A DNA stretch of 64,000 nt from assembly GCF_024734665.1 (NCBI RefSeq), contig NZ_CP102931.1, positions 6,570,001-6,634,000 on the forward strand, given 5' to 3'. Of this stretch, positions 8,383 to 16,737 are shown piece after piece. The notes under the pieces were generated by a model. It saw only the letters and a program-made list of their open reading frames with translations. It searched no databases and was not told the DNA's origin. Made by a program: the position numbers and the translations under genes. The stretch is from Variovorax paradoxus (GTDB lineage Bacteria; Pseudomonadota; Gammaproteobacteria; Burkholderiales; Burkholderiaceae_C). How positions within the stretch are numbered: the first letter of the stretch is position 1; every line of letters starts with the position of its first letter.

Positions 8383-9810
8383 TCAGCGGTTGTAAGCCGT
8401 TTCGCCGTGCGACGAGATGTCGAGGCCTTCGCGCTCTTCTTCTTCCGACACACGCAGGCCGAGGGTCAGGTCGGCGATCTTGTAGGAGATGAAGGCAACC
8501 ACGCCGGACCACACGACGGTGAGCGCCACGCTCTTGATCTGGATCCAGACCTGTGCGCCCATCGCGAAGGTGTCGGGCGTTGCGCCGCCGGTGCCGCCGA
8601 GGCCCTTGGCCGCGAACACGCCGGTCAGGATGGCACCCAGGATACCGCCCACGCCGTGCACGCCGAACACGTCGAACGCGTCGTCGGCACCGAGCATGCG
8701 CTTCAGGCCGCCCACACCCCACAGGCAGATCAGGCCGGCCAGCAGGCCGAGAACGATCGAACCCATCGGGCCGATGAAACCGGCGGCAGGCGTGACAGCC
8801 ACGAGGCCAGCAACGGCACCGGACGCAGCGCCCAGCATCGAGGCCTTGCCCTTGTGCAGGCTTTCACCCAGGATCCACGACAGGGCCGCGGCAGCGGTGG
8901 CAAGCACCGTATTGATGAAGGCCAGGCCGGCGACGGCGTTGGCAGCACCAGCCGAGCCGGCGTTGAAGCCGAACCAGCCGACCCACAGCAGCGAAGCGCC
9001 GACCATGGTGAGCGTGAGCGAGTGAGGCGTGAACGCTTCCTTGCCGTAGCCGACGCGCTTGCCGACCATGTAGGCGCCGACCAGGCCGGCCACACCGGCG
9101 TTGATGTGCACCACGGTGCCGCCTGCGAAGTCGAGTGCGCCGTCCTTGCCCAGCAGGCCGCCGCCCCACACGATGTGGGCAATTGGCACGTAGCTGAAGG
9201 TGAACCACAGCACCGAGAACAGCAGCACGGCCGAGAACTTGGCACGCTCTGCGAACGCACCGACGATCAGCGCCACGGTGATGGCCGCGAAGGTGCCCTG
9301 GAAGGCGACGAACACGTATTCAGGAATGGTGGTCAGCGCGCCGAAGGTCTCCTGCGTGATGCCCTTCATGAAGATCTTGTCGAATCCTCCGAAGAAGTTG
9401 CCGTCACCGGAGAAGGCCAGGCTGTAGCCGTAGATGGCCCACAGGATGCTGATCAGCGAGAAGATCACGAAGACCTGCATCAGCACCGACAGCATGTTCT
9501 TCGAGCGGCCCAGGCCACCGTAGAACAACGCGAGGCCGGGAATGGTCATCAGGATCACGAGAAGCGTCGAAGTCAGCATCCAGGCGGTGTCGCCGGAGTC
9601 GATCTTCGGAGCGGGTGCGGCAGCGGGCGCCGCGGGAGCTGCGTCGGCGGCAGCGGCCGGAGCTGCTGCAGCAGCAGGCGCGGCCGCGGGGGCCGATGCC
9701 GACGCGGCCGGTGCTTCGGCCGTGGCCGCAGCGGGGGTTTGCGCGAAGCCGGCAGTACCGGCAGCCAACACGCTCAAGCCGAGCGCAAGAGAGACAAGCA
9801 GTTTTTTCAT
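8383..9810 (-). CDS. amtB: Ammonium transporter AmtB
   Basis: A 475-residue ammonium channel. A cleavable signal peptide (MKKLLVSLALGLSVLAAGTAGFAQ) precedes an unusually long Ala/Pro spacer to about residue 68. The eleven-helix Amt core follows: DTAWMLTSTLLVILMTIPGLALFYGG, FTFSYVPIAHIVWGGG, the signature DFAGGTVVHINAGVAGLVGA with the conserved pore His, and GVHGVGGILGAILTGVFA with the second His. ATG at 9810 is the only start before the signal peptide. It lies 29 bases after glnK, the usual pair; GlnK blocks the channel when nitrogen is ample. Confidence 0.96.
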   Translation of the reverse strand: MKKLLVSLALGLSVLAAGTAGFAQTPAAATAEAPAASASAPAAAPAAAAAPAAAADAAPAAPAAAPAPKIDSGDTAWMLTSTLLVILMTIPGLALFYGGLGRSKNMLSVLMQVFVIFSLISILWAIYGYSLAFSGDGNFFGGFDKIFMKGITQETFGALTTIPEYVFVAFQGTFAAITVALIVGAFAERAKFSAVLLFSVLWFTFSYVPIAHIVWGGGLLGKDGALDFAGGTVVHINAGVAGLVGAYMVGKRVGYGKEAFTPHSLTLTMVGASLLWVGWFGFNAGSAGAANAVAGLAFINTVLATAAAALSWILGESLHKGKASMLGAASGAVAGLVAVTPAAGFIGPMGSIVLGLLAGLICLWGVGGLKRMLGADDAFDVFGVHGVGGILGAILTGVFAAKGLGGTGGATPDTFAMGAQVWIQIKSVALTVVWSGVVAFISYKIADLTLGLRVSEEEEREGLDISSHGETAYNR

Positions 9811-9839
9811 AATCGTTGTTCTTTCGGGCCTGGACTCGA

Positions 9840-11124
<1,285 letters not shown>

Positions 11125-11168
11125 CAGGGAACTCCTCGCAAGTGTGTTGTTGGACCTGTGAGGCTCAA

Positions 11169-11184
11169 AGCAGGGAGCGTGCCA
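11169..11184 (-). promoter_or_regulatory. Sigma-54 (RpoN) promoter of torF-glnK-amtB
   Basis: On the minus strand the sequence reads TGGCACG, four bases, CTGCT, against the consensus TGGCACG-N4-TTGCW. It lies 45-60 bases upstream of the porin start. An imperfect NtrC-like site (TGCAG-N7-GTGCG, 11267-11283) lies about 85-100 bases further upstream, which is the usual enhancer position, but it matches only 8 of 10 arm positions. Together this suggests NtrC-dependent expression under nitrogen limitation. Confidence 0.8.
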
Positions 11185-11340
11185 AACTGCACAAATACCG
11201 GTCATAACCGCTCCCGTCCCCGCCTTGGTTGAGAGCCAAATCGTTACAACGTCTGTTGCGAGTGGTTGCAGATATCCGGTGCGCCGCACCACCGCGGACA
11301 TGTCGAAGATAGGCGCACCATCTTGGGGAGAGGGAGAAGA

Positions 11341-11539
11341 ATGGGGTTGTCTTTGGTGCAGAGCCGCGCCTTGCTGGGCCTGGAAGCGGCCAGTGTCACT
11401 GTCGAGGTGCATCTGGCGAACGGTTTGCCCAGCTTCACGCTGGTCGGGCTGGTGGAAACCGAGGTCAAGGAGGCGCGCGAAAGGGTGCGTTCGGCGCTCC
11501 AGAACGCGGGGCTGGAGTTTCCGAACAACAAGCGCATCA
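11341..11539 (+). pseudogene. comM: comM (yifB) 5' fragment, interrupted by the island
   Basis: The first 66 codons of ComM, the MCM-like AAA+ helicase that extends branch migration during natural transformation. MGLSLVQSRALLGLEAASVTVEVHLANGLP and LVGLVETEVKEARERVRSAL match the YifB/ComM N-terminus. After NNKRI the frame enters island sequence (RCSQAIFQ) and stops at 11607. The 3' remainder lies at 36,977. GAGGGAGAAGA precedes the ATG at 11341 as ribosome-binding site. Joining 11341-11539 to 36983-38334 gives an open frame of exactly 517 codons, so the host gene was intact before insertion. Confidence 0.95.
11534..11539 (+). repeat. Left junction direct repeat GCATCA
   Basis: GCATCA ends the comM left fragment. 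The same hexamer occurs at 36,977-36,982, where comM resumes. It is either the crossover core or a duplicated target; in either case one copy belongs to the intact gene. Confidence 0.85.
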
Positions 11540-11540
11540 G

Positions 11541-11546
11541 ATGTAG
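11541..11546 (+). repeat. Left-end terminal motif ATGTAG (inverted partner at right end)
   Basis: ATGTAG begins one base inside the left junction. Its reverse complement CTACAT lies three bases inside the right junction (36,968-36,973). Beyond this hexamer the two ends show no strong similarity, so the inverted repeat is short and could be chance; the placement at both ends is what makes it notable. Confidence 0.5.
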
Positions 11547-11804
11547 TCAAGCGATTTTTCAGCAAAGTGAGCCGAGTAATCACAGCGGCCCGTTTCACTT
11601 CGACTGAAGTCTCGACGGACGGCCCATTCGGCCCGGAGGTGCCGTATTTCTGTGCACGAGGCGGCCGACTAAATCGACTCGATCTAATTTTTATGCCTTC
11701 AGGCCCCTGCCAGGCCGCCGGAGGCGCCCCGGTTGAGCGATGTACTCATCGCTCAACCTTGCACACAGAATTCGGGCGAGGCTCTTGCAGCTCGCTCATC
11801 GCAA

Positions 11805-12023
11805 TCAACTGCCTTCAGGCACCGAAGAGGGTCTGGCTTGATTTGCGTCCGGCGAGCCCGTGGCGCGTGACAAGCTCGCTTGAATGGCCTCGATATAGGT
11901 CATGCGTCCGTCGACCACACTTTCGCAATCCGAAAGAAATTCGGTCGTCGGCCTATGGCCCTCGATGCGAGTGTTCGCGAGAGCCTGAGCGATCGCAAAT
12001 CGACGTTCTGCCTTCGTGCTCAT
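11805..12023 (-). CDS. VbhA-like antitoxin domain protein
   Basis: A 72-residue protein. RRFAIAQALANTRIEGHRPT and the following helix (FLSDCESVVDGRMTYIEAI) match the Fic-inhibiting VbhA antitoxin fold: a helix ending in EG, then a second helix with a D/NG-x-hydrophobic-T turn. The expected Ser/Thr four residues before the Glu is Asn here, so inhibition of a Fic enzyme is uncertain. ATG at 12023 has AGGAGA 7 bases upstream; a longer frame has no such site. No Fic (HPFxxGNG) protein is present in the window. It follows an unknown 153-residue gene by 43 bases on the same strand. Confidence 0.65.
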   Translation of the reverse strand: MSTKAERRFAIAQALANTRIEGHRPTTEFLSDCESVVDGRMTYIEAIQASLSRATGSPDANQARPSSVPEGS

Positions 12024-12066
12024 GCTCGTTTCTCCTGATTTCGGCACACTCCGCCCCTTTTTAGGG

Positions 12067-12528
12067 CTAGAGCTCTGCACGACCATTCTCGAAGTCTTTC
12101 CAGCGTAGCGTCTTGTTTGCGCTGCTCAGGGAGATCTCTTCATCCTGGGGATCAATGAACAGGCCATGATCAGTTTCAAACAGCCAGCTGATTTGCTCCT
12201 GCCTGCCGATTGCGCAGCACTCCCACAGCGCATCACATCGAGCTAGTGTCGGCATACCGTCAGCGGTCATGTAGCCCGGCAGAAGCACGTGCACTCGAGA
12301 CTGTGCCCATTGCCCGCTCAGCACGATTCCGCATGCGTCGGCCGCGCGGGTGGCCAGGTAGCAGTTCCAGCGAACGCGTTCCCCGATAGAAGGGGTGGAC
12401 GGACGCACCTTGACGAGCCAAAGAGGAACCTCAAAGACCTGCTCGACAAGATGGAAATGCTGAACTCCGGGGGCCATTGCGCTTAGCGCGGAGCTGACAA
12501 GTTCGAACTGCTCTTGAACGCGAAACAT
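12067..12528 (-). CDS. Unknown protein, possible partner of the VbhA-like antitoxin
   Basis: A 153-residue soluble protein that I do not recognise. ATG at 12528 gives MFRVQEQFELVSSALSAMAP, preceded by AGAGG. It is Trp- and Cys-rich (VRWNCYLATRAADACG, CDALWECCAIGRQEQISWLF) with an acidic C-terminal part, and has no HPFxxGNG Fic motif, signal peptide or membrane helix. It is divergent from a XRE regulator whose putative operator lies 54-69 bases upstream, and is followed by the VbhA-like gene. The pair could be a toxin-antitoxin unit with a non-Fic toxin, but only gene order supports that. Confidence 0.6.
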   Translation of the reverse strand: MFRVQEQFELVSSALSAMAPGVQHFHLVEQVFEVPLWLVKVRPSTPSIGERVRWNCYLATRAADACGIVLSGQWAQSRVHVLLPGYMTADGMPTLARCDALWECCAIGRQEQISWLFETDHGLFIDPQDEEISLSSANKTLRWKDFENGRAEL

Positions 12529-12581
12529 AAGGCCTCTCACTTTATGTGGAAGATCATCCGTGGTTTAATCGTACGCATGGC

Positions 12582-12597
12582 TGGACCATTTTGTCCA
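12582..12597. promoter_or_regulatory. Inverted repeat over the XRE start codon, probable autoregulatory operator
   Basis: TGGAC, six bases (CATTTT), GTCCA. The right arm runs into the ATG at 12597. It lies between divergent genes, so one bound XRE dimer could block both. A perfect 5-base palindrome only; binding is inferred. Confidence 0.45.
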
Positions 12598-12842
12598 TGC
12601 CTGTCCCTTCGCCCAAATACGCGCTGGATCCTGCGCTCGTGGCGCTTGGGATGGCTATTCGCTCTACGCGTAAGGCAAGGGGCATCTCTCAAGAGGAGCT
12701 CGCTCATCGCAGTCAAATCGAGCGGTCCTACATGAGCAGCATCGAACGAGGGATGCAAAACCCGGGCGTCATGGCGATAGTCCAGATCGCGGCAGGAATC
12801 GGAATATCCGTCACGGAGCTGGTTGCCGAGGCTGGGCTCTAA
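12597..12842 (+). CDS. XRE-family DNA-binding regulator
   Basis: An 81-residue protein consisting of one Cro/C1 helix-turn-helix: LGMAIRSTRKARGISQEELA, then RSQIERSYMSSIERGMQNPG and a third helix. The short length and genomic position resemble stand-alone regulators of toxin-antitoxin or restriction-modification units. The start is placed at ATG 12597 (MPVPSPKYALD). There is no clear ribosome-binding site, so it may be leaderless or poorly translated. It likely represses the divergent gene pair at 12528-11805 through the palindrome overlapping its start. Confidence 0.85.
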   Translation: MPVPSPKYALDPALVALGMAIRSTRKARGISQEELAHRSQIERSYMSSIERGMQNPGVMAIVQIAAGIGISVTELVAEAGL

Positions 12843-12972
12843 CCCCCGTGCAGCACAACGAAACGGCTGCGATCTCAGTTGATCAATCGCATCACGCGTA
12901 TCAGAGCGCGATTGCGAGCGCGAAACCGGTCCCTCCTTCGTCGCGACTTTAAACAGGTGCAGGTGTTTTCAG

Positions 12973-13158
12973 ATGACCAATCTAGAGCCTCAAATCAGCC
13001 CCACCCAAGCCGAATTTCGCGCTCTTAGTTTGGCTCGGCTGCTTGAGCAATTTGAGCCTACGGTGCACGGCGGCGAAGTCATGGCTTGGCCCCCCATTGG
13101 ACTAGAGGTCCACGCGCCACCTCTCCTGCCCCTGTTGGCGCAAGATATCGCTCCCTGA
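12973..13158 (+). CDS. Small hypothetical protein, possibly an antitoxin remnant
   Basis: A 61-residue frame, MTNLEPQISPTQAEFRALSLARLLEQFEPT followed by VHGGEVMAWPPIG. The phrase FxPxxHGGEVMA recalls the C-terminal tail of some small antitoxin-like proteins, but I cannot name a family with certainty. There is no strong ribosome-binding site and the last 15 residues look random (APPLLPLLAQDIAP), as after a frameshift. It may not be expressed. Confidence 0.3.
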   Translation: MTNLEPQISPTQAEFRALSLARLLEQFEPTVHGGEVMAWPPIGLEVHAPPLLPLLAQDIAP

Positions 13159-13488
13159 TCACGCAGAAGGCAGCAATAGAGCGTTAGCCCTTCCACAACG
13201 TCTGTTTGTCGTTGCAAGCGTTCAGCCCGGGGCATTGGCACACAGCCTCAACCCTCATCTCACAGAGACGTGGTGAGCCGTGGATCCCGTAAGCTTCCCT
13301 AGCACCGCCTTCGCCCTCGAACCAACACGCGTCCAACTGGGCTCGGTGCTCAACGGCACGCACAAGTCGAGATAGGCGCCCCCCCGAATGCCAGAGAAGG
13401 CGGCCAAGTCGCTCAGTCTGCTGGATGCCCATAAACGCGTACCAGCGTGAAGGCCACGCAGCGCGAAGCCATATCGGCGCATACCGCA

Positions 13489-13517
13489 TTGACGCCCGCC
13501 GGCTTGTGCGATATTCT
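13489..13517 (+). promoter_or_regulatory. Sigma-70 promoter of the protease/thymidylate-synthase-like operon
   Basis: TTGACG (13,489-13,494), a 17-base spacer, then TATTCT (13,512-13,517). This is close to consensus in both boxes with optimal spacing, and lies 45 bases before the first ATG, which has AAGGAG 7 bases ahead. Confidence 0.75.
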
Positions 13518-13561
13518 TACATCGAAGGTGCGTTTTTTTAACACGCCCAAGGAGTAGTGCA

Positions 13562-13840
13562 ATGGAAGTCGAGAAGATTGAGGAGATCAAGGCGCATTTG
13601 AATGATTTCTGGAACGACCAGGCAATCGCAGTCGATGCCGACTCCACTTCAATTGACGAGTTGGTGGCTGCGATGGACTCGAAAACGGCGGTGGAAGCGC
13701 TCATCAAAGTAGAGGAAATCGTTGGGATAGAGCTTCCGGTCGGCGAAGTCATCCAACAGGGGGGCTACAACTCGCGAGAAGAATTCATAGAGCAAGTCAC
13801 CAGCAGTGTCGTCAAGTATGTTGAGGACAAGAAGTCATGA
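13562..13840 (+). CDS. Small acidic protein, acyl-carrier-protein-like
   Basis: A 92-residue acidic, mostly helical protein, first gene of a five-gene operon. The middle reads MDSKTAVEALIKVEEIVGIELP then EEFIEQV. That resembles an acyl carrier protein: a D-S dipeptide at the start of helix II, then V-E-x-L-I-x-x-E-x-x-x-x-I-x-x-P. The Ser of the DSK would be the phosphopantetheine site (normally DSL). The similarity is by eye and weak; it may be a structural relative without the cofactor. Its stop overlaps the next start (ATGA), so it is made together with the XRE protein. Role unknown. Confidence 0.6.
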   Translation: MEVEKIEEIKAHLNDFWNDQAIAVDADSTSIDELVAAMDSKTAVEALIKVEEIVGIELPVGEVIQQGGYNSREEFIEQVTSSVVKYVEDKKS

Positions 13841-14205
13841 ATGCCGATGCTTGGGATGCCCAACGACTTGAAATGGCCGCGAGACTGAAGGAGGCGCGCG
13901 AGTACCTCGGTCTGTCTCAGGAAGAGGTGGCAACCGCCTTGAACATTCCGCGGCCGGCAATCAGTCGAATCGAGAGCGGCGAGCGCAAGGTGGAAGCCTT
14001 GGAACTCGAACAGTTTTCAAAGCTGTACACGCGATCTGTTCAGTACTTTCTCTCGGGCGAGACGCCTGACGATGAACTTGTCGGCAAGGTCGCGTTCGCA
14101 GCGCGTGCGCTCAAGGGGTTGTCGGACAAGGATCTGGAAGAGGTCGCTCGTTTTGCGAGCTTCTTGCGCGTGAGCGGTGCAAAGAATTCCAAAGGTAGGA
14201 AATGA
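13837..14205 (+). CDS. XRE-family regulator paired with an ImmA/IrrE protease
   Basis: A 122-residue protein. The N-terminal helix-turn-helix is RLKEAREYLGLSQEEVATAL followed by NIPRPAISRIESGERKVEALEL (residues about 12-60). The second half is helical and basic at the end (GAKNSKGRK). XRE plus ImmA/IrrE pairs are standard in prophage and mobile elements: the metalloprotease inactivates the repressor after a stress signal. Both its start and its stop overlap the adjacent genes by ATGA, so stoichiometric production is expected. Probably represses the promoter at 13,489. Confidence 0.9.
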   Translation: MNADAWDAQRLEMAARLKEAREYLGLSQEEVATALNIPRPAISRIESGERKVEALELEQFSKLYTRSVQYFLSGETPDDELVGKVAFAARALKGLSDKDLEEVARFASFLRVSGAKNSKGRK

Positions 14206-15233
14206 GCGATCGCACCGAACTTCTCGAGGCGGCGCAGCGCGCCGGCAAGCTGACCATCGAATACGGCTTCAAAGACCGGATTGCGAAGGATGGCTATACC
14301 CGCATAGACCCTTTTGTGCTGGCCGAGGCGGTCGAGCTGACTGTACTCGTGCGCCCGCTTCCGAAGTTGTTAGGTGCCTTCCTGCGAGAAGACGATGTTC
14401 CCGGCATCCTGCTGAATTCAGAGCGACCGATCGGGATGATCCGCCTAACCTGCGCACACGAACTGGGTCACTATTTTCTCGGGCACGAACCGCATCTGGA
14501 TGAGGACATCGAGTACTCCAAGACGGCTGCCCTGACTGAGCGCGCGGCCAACGAGTTCGCCTATCACCTGCTGATGCCTAGATGGCTGATTGCCAAGGTA
14601 ATGAATCGCAAGCGGTGGGGCATCAAATCTCTCTCCGACCCCATCGTGGTCTATCAGCTTTCTTTGCGCCTAGGTGTGAGTTTCACTGCGATGGTGTGGT
14701 CTCTCAACGCGCACAGGCTGCTCTCCTCGAGTGACGCGATGCGATTGGCAACCGTAAAACCCATCGACATCAAGACTTCACTGGTTCCGCCGAGAACTGC
14801 GTTGCCAAAGGAAGCGGATGTCTGGCTGCTCGATCCCGAGGACGAGGAAACGATCCTGGAGCCGCGTGCCGACGATCGGTTCTTGTTGCGCCTACCCAGT
14901 CATGCGGCAGCCGGATACATGTGGTCCGCTCGAGAGGCAAGGCAGGCGGGCTTCACGATCAAGCCTGTGCTGCTTGATCCTGAGACCACGCCGAAACCAG
15001 AGGGCCCGGTCGTAGTTGGCGCTCCCGCCAGCCTGACATACATTGCCGAGCCGGCCGCAGAGGTTGTGGCGAGCCACCGGCCAGTCTCGTGGACGTTGGT
15101 CGAACGTCAGCCTTGGAATCCGACGTCAGAACCTGCAGCACAGCTGGACATGCGCACGCAGTTCGACGGCCTGCTGGAAGGGTTGACTCCCGGCGCACGT
15201 CGTCGGTATTTGGAAGAGGTTGCCGCTCGATGA
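14202..15233 (+). CDS. ImmA/IrrE metallopeptidase with a C-terminal chagasin-like domain
   Basis: 343 residues in two parts. Residues 1-180 are an ImmA/IrrE zinc protease: LTCAHELGHYFLGHEPHLDE with HELGH at 86-90, and the third ligand Glu118 in ERAANEFAYHLLMP. Residues about 205-307 look like the chagasin (I42) inhibitor of papain-type proteases: RFLLRLPSHAAAGYMWSA (228-243) in the place of the NPTTGYxW loop, a weaker VVVGAPAS loop, and ERQPWNP (301-307) in the place of the RPW loop. The next gene is a papain-like protease, which makes the inhibitor reading more credible. Such a fusion would couple repressor cleavage to control of the cysteine protease. The chagasin call is by motif order only. 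Confidence 0.82.
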   Translation: MSDRTELLEAAQRAGKLTIEYGFKDRIAKDGYTRIDPFVLAEAVELTVLVRPLPKLLGAFLREDDVPGILLNSERPIGMIRLTCAHELGHYFLGHEPHLDEDIEYSKTAALTERAANEFAYHLLMPRWLIAKVMNRKRWGIKSLSDPIVVYQLSLRLGVSFTAMVWSLNAHRLLSSSDAMRLATVKPIDIKTSLVPPRTALPKEADVWLLDPEDEETILEPRADDRFLLRLPSHAAAGYMWSAREARQAGFTIKPVLLDPETTPKPEGPVVVGAPASLTYIAEPAAEVVASHRPVSWTLVERQPWNPTSEPAAQLDMRTQFDGLLEGLTPGARRRYLEEVAAR

Positions 15234-15871
15234 GTGTTCAAGGCAAGATCGACCTCTCCGCACAGTTCGGACCCGCACGCGTTCAAGGCCTACGCATGAC
15301 ATGTATGGCCTTCACCGCGTCCGACCTCAATCGCGCCGTGTCGGGCGCTGGGGACATGCTGAGCCCCGAGTTCCTGTACTCGAGCGCCGGCACGTTGACG
15401 CCTGGGTGGACGCCAGGAATGGGTCTTTATGCGTGGGCAGCCATGGACGCGATACACGCGATAGGCCAGCCGTTTGAGGTGGACTACCCATACAAGGCGT
15501 CGGACCCGGCAACGGCTGCCACCCCAACAGCGCCAGCTGGCAAACCCATGTTCACCAGTGACCTCGCAGGCCACAGCAGCTCAATGCAGAGCATCGTGGA
15601 CCGATTGAACGACGGCCACCCTGTGGGCTTGGTCATCCGGGTTACCGACACGCTTTACACGCCAGTTGGTGGCGTTGTGGACGCTTCGGGCGGCATCGTG
15701 CAGGGCTTTTATCACGCAGTGCTCGCTACGGGTTGGGGTGAATCGAAGGCGACAGGGCGTCACCTGCGCATCCGCAACAGCTGGGGTCCCATGTGGGGGG
15801 AACTCGGCTATGCCTGGCTGCCAGAGAAGTTTGTCGACTTGCACGTGCTTGAAGCTTTTGGGAGCAAGTGA
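15230..15871 (+). CDS. Papain-like (C1 family) cysteine protease
   Basis: A 213-residue protein with the full C1 layout: oxyanion Gln19 and nucleophile Cys25 in RVQGLRMTCMAFTASDL, His162 in GFYHAVLATGWGE, and Asn183 in RIRNSWGPMWGELGYAWLP. The latter is a near-perfect papain signature. There is no signal peptide or pro-domain, so it should act in the cytoplasm and be born active unless inhibited; the chagasin-like tail of the preceding gene is a natural inhibitor candidate. ATG at 15230 overlaps the previous stop (ATGA). Substrate unknown. Cytoplasmic C1 proteases are uncommon in bacteria and suit an abortive-infection effector (inference). Confidence 0.85.
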   Translation: MSVQGKIDLSAQFGPARVQGLRMTCMAFTASDLNRAVSGAGDMLSPEFLYSSAGTLTPGWTPGMGLYAWAAMDAIHAIGQPFEVDYPYKASDPATAATPTAPAGKPMFTSDLAGHSSSMQSIVDRLNDGHPVGLVIRVTDTLYTPVGGVVDASGGIVQGFYHAVLATGWGESKATGRHLRIRNSWGPMWGELGYAWLPEKFVDLHVLEAFGSK

Positions 15872-16737
15872 TGGCCAAGATTATTTCTGGGAATCGAATC
15901 GTACCGGTGTGGCTGGAGGCGCTCGAACATCTCGAGGTCAATCACCGACGCTTTCGAAATCTGGTGCTCGAAATCGAGTCGCCAGTGACGGTGACCAAGA
16001 CCGACCGTGCAGTGATCGGTCTGGTGGATCCTGTGCTGCGCGCGCGCTGCGGCACCAACGTGGTGACGGTGGCCGGCACCATATTTCCCTGGGGACTCTA
16101 CAAGAAGACGCCGGCTGCAACGCTGCCGAAACGCTTTCTGGAGATCATGGGCAAAGCGCAGGAGCCCGGTAGCTGGGGCACCTATGCGATGCGCCTCATG
16201 TCGCGACCGGGAAAGAAGCCTGGCGAAACAATCAATCCGCTCTACGAGGTTGTTCGCAAATTGAAGAAGGCCTCCACCGACGGCGTTGGCTACAACTCCA
16301 ACTATGAATTGGGCGTGCATGCGCCAGAGGACTTGTTGAGCGAAGACATCGCCTGCGAGGTTCCGTTGTACAACCCGGCCGAGGATCGCACGATGATCTC
16401 GAAATACCCATGCCTCAGCCACTTGACCTTCAAGCTCATCGAGCGCAAGACGATTGAACTCACGGCGATCTACCGCTCGCACTACTACCTTGAGCGTGCC
16501 CTGGGTAATCTAATCGGCCTGACTCACCTGATGCGCTTCGTGGTCAAGGAAACCGGCCTCGAAGCGGGACGCTTGACCTGCATTTCGACAGACGCTCATC
16601 TGGACGTCGAGAGCTGGGGCGGTGTCGCTAAAACTCGTCCCGTCCTTGAGCAACTGAAGGCCGCTGCGGCAGACGAAGCGCCTGCAGCGCCATCGGCGCC
16701 AAAATTTCAGATGAGCGATACCTGCGCGGCAGCCTGA
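15871..16737 (+). CDS. Thymidylate-synthase-like protein
   Basis: 288 residues. The C-terminal half aligns by eye with thymidylate synthase: PCLSHLTFKLIERKTIELTA carries the catalytic-type Cys (PCxxH), YRSHYYLERALGNLIGLTHL stands for QRSxDxxLGxPFN, and LTCISTDAHLDV for the GDAHxY site. The N-terminal 150 residues are divergent. The family transfers a one-carbon unit to dUMP or dCMP (methylation or hydroxymethylation). This copy is probably not the housekeeping ThyA, given its position and divergence. ATG at 15871 has GGAG 6 bases ahead and overlaps the protease stop (TGATG). Its last 31 bases overlap the 3' end of the convergent UDG-like gene. Confidence 0.78.
   Translation: MAKIISGNRIVPVWLEALEHLEVNHRRFRNLVLEIESPVTVTKTDRAVIGLVDPVLRARCGTNVVTVAGTIFPWGLYKKTPAATLPKRFLEIMGKAQEPGSWGTYAMRLMSRPGKKPGETINPLYEVVRKLKKASTDGVGYNSNYELGVHAPEDLLSEDIACEVPLYNPAEDRTMISKYPCLSHLTFKLIERKTIELTAIYRSHYYLERALGNLIGLTHLMRFVVKETGLEAGRLTCISTDAHLDVESWGGVAKTRPVLEQLKAAAADEAPAAPSAPKFQMSDTCAAA

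Larger units (their letters stand above)
12843..13561. other. 719-base region with no confident gene
   Basis: Only one small plus-strand frame (12,973-13,158) and unconvincing minus-strand frames are seen. The last 75 bases hold a good sigma-70 promoter and the leader of the operon at 13,562. No terminator hairpin, tRNA or repeat array is visible. It may be decayed sequence left from an earlier cargo unit. Confidence 0.6.

Noticed and set aside
11278..11290. Palindrome GGTGCGCCGCACC upstream of the porin operon
   Set aside because: Perfect but does not match the NtrC consensus in arm order or spacing; it may be a chance GC-rich palindrome, so not listed as a site.
13184..13752. Minus-strand frames between the small ORF and the ACP-like gene
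   Set aside because: They overlap a good plus-strand promoter and gene, and show no known motif or ribosome-binding site.
15089..15230. Longer N-terminus for the papain-like protein
   Set aside because: It would overlap the ImmA gene by about 145 bases; the ATGA start at 15230 puts the signature Gln and Cys at normal positions.
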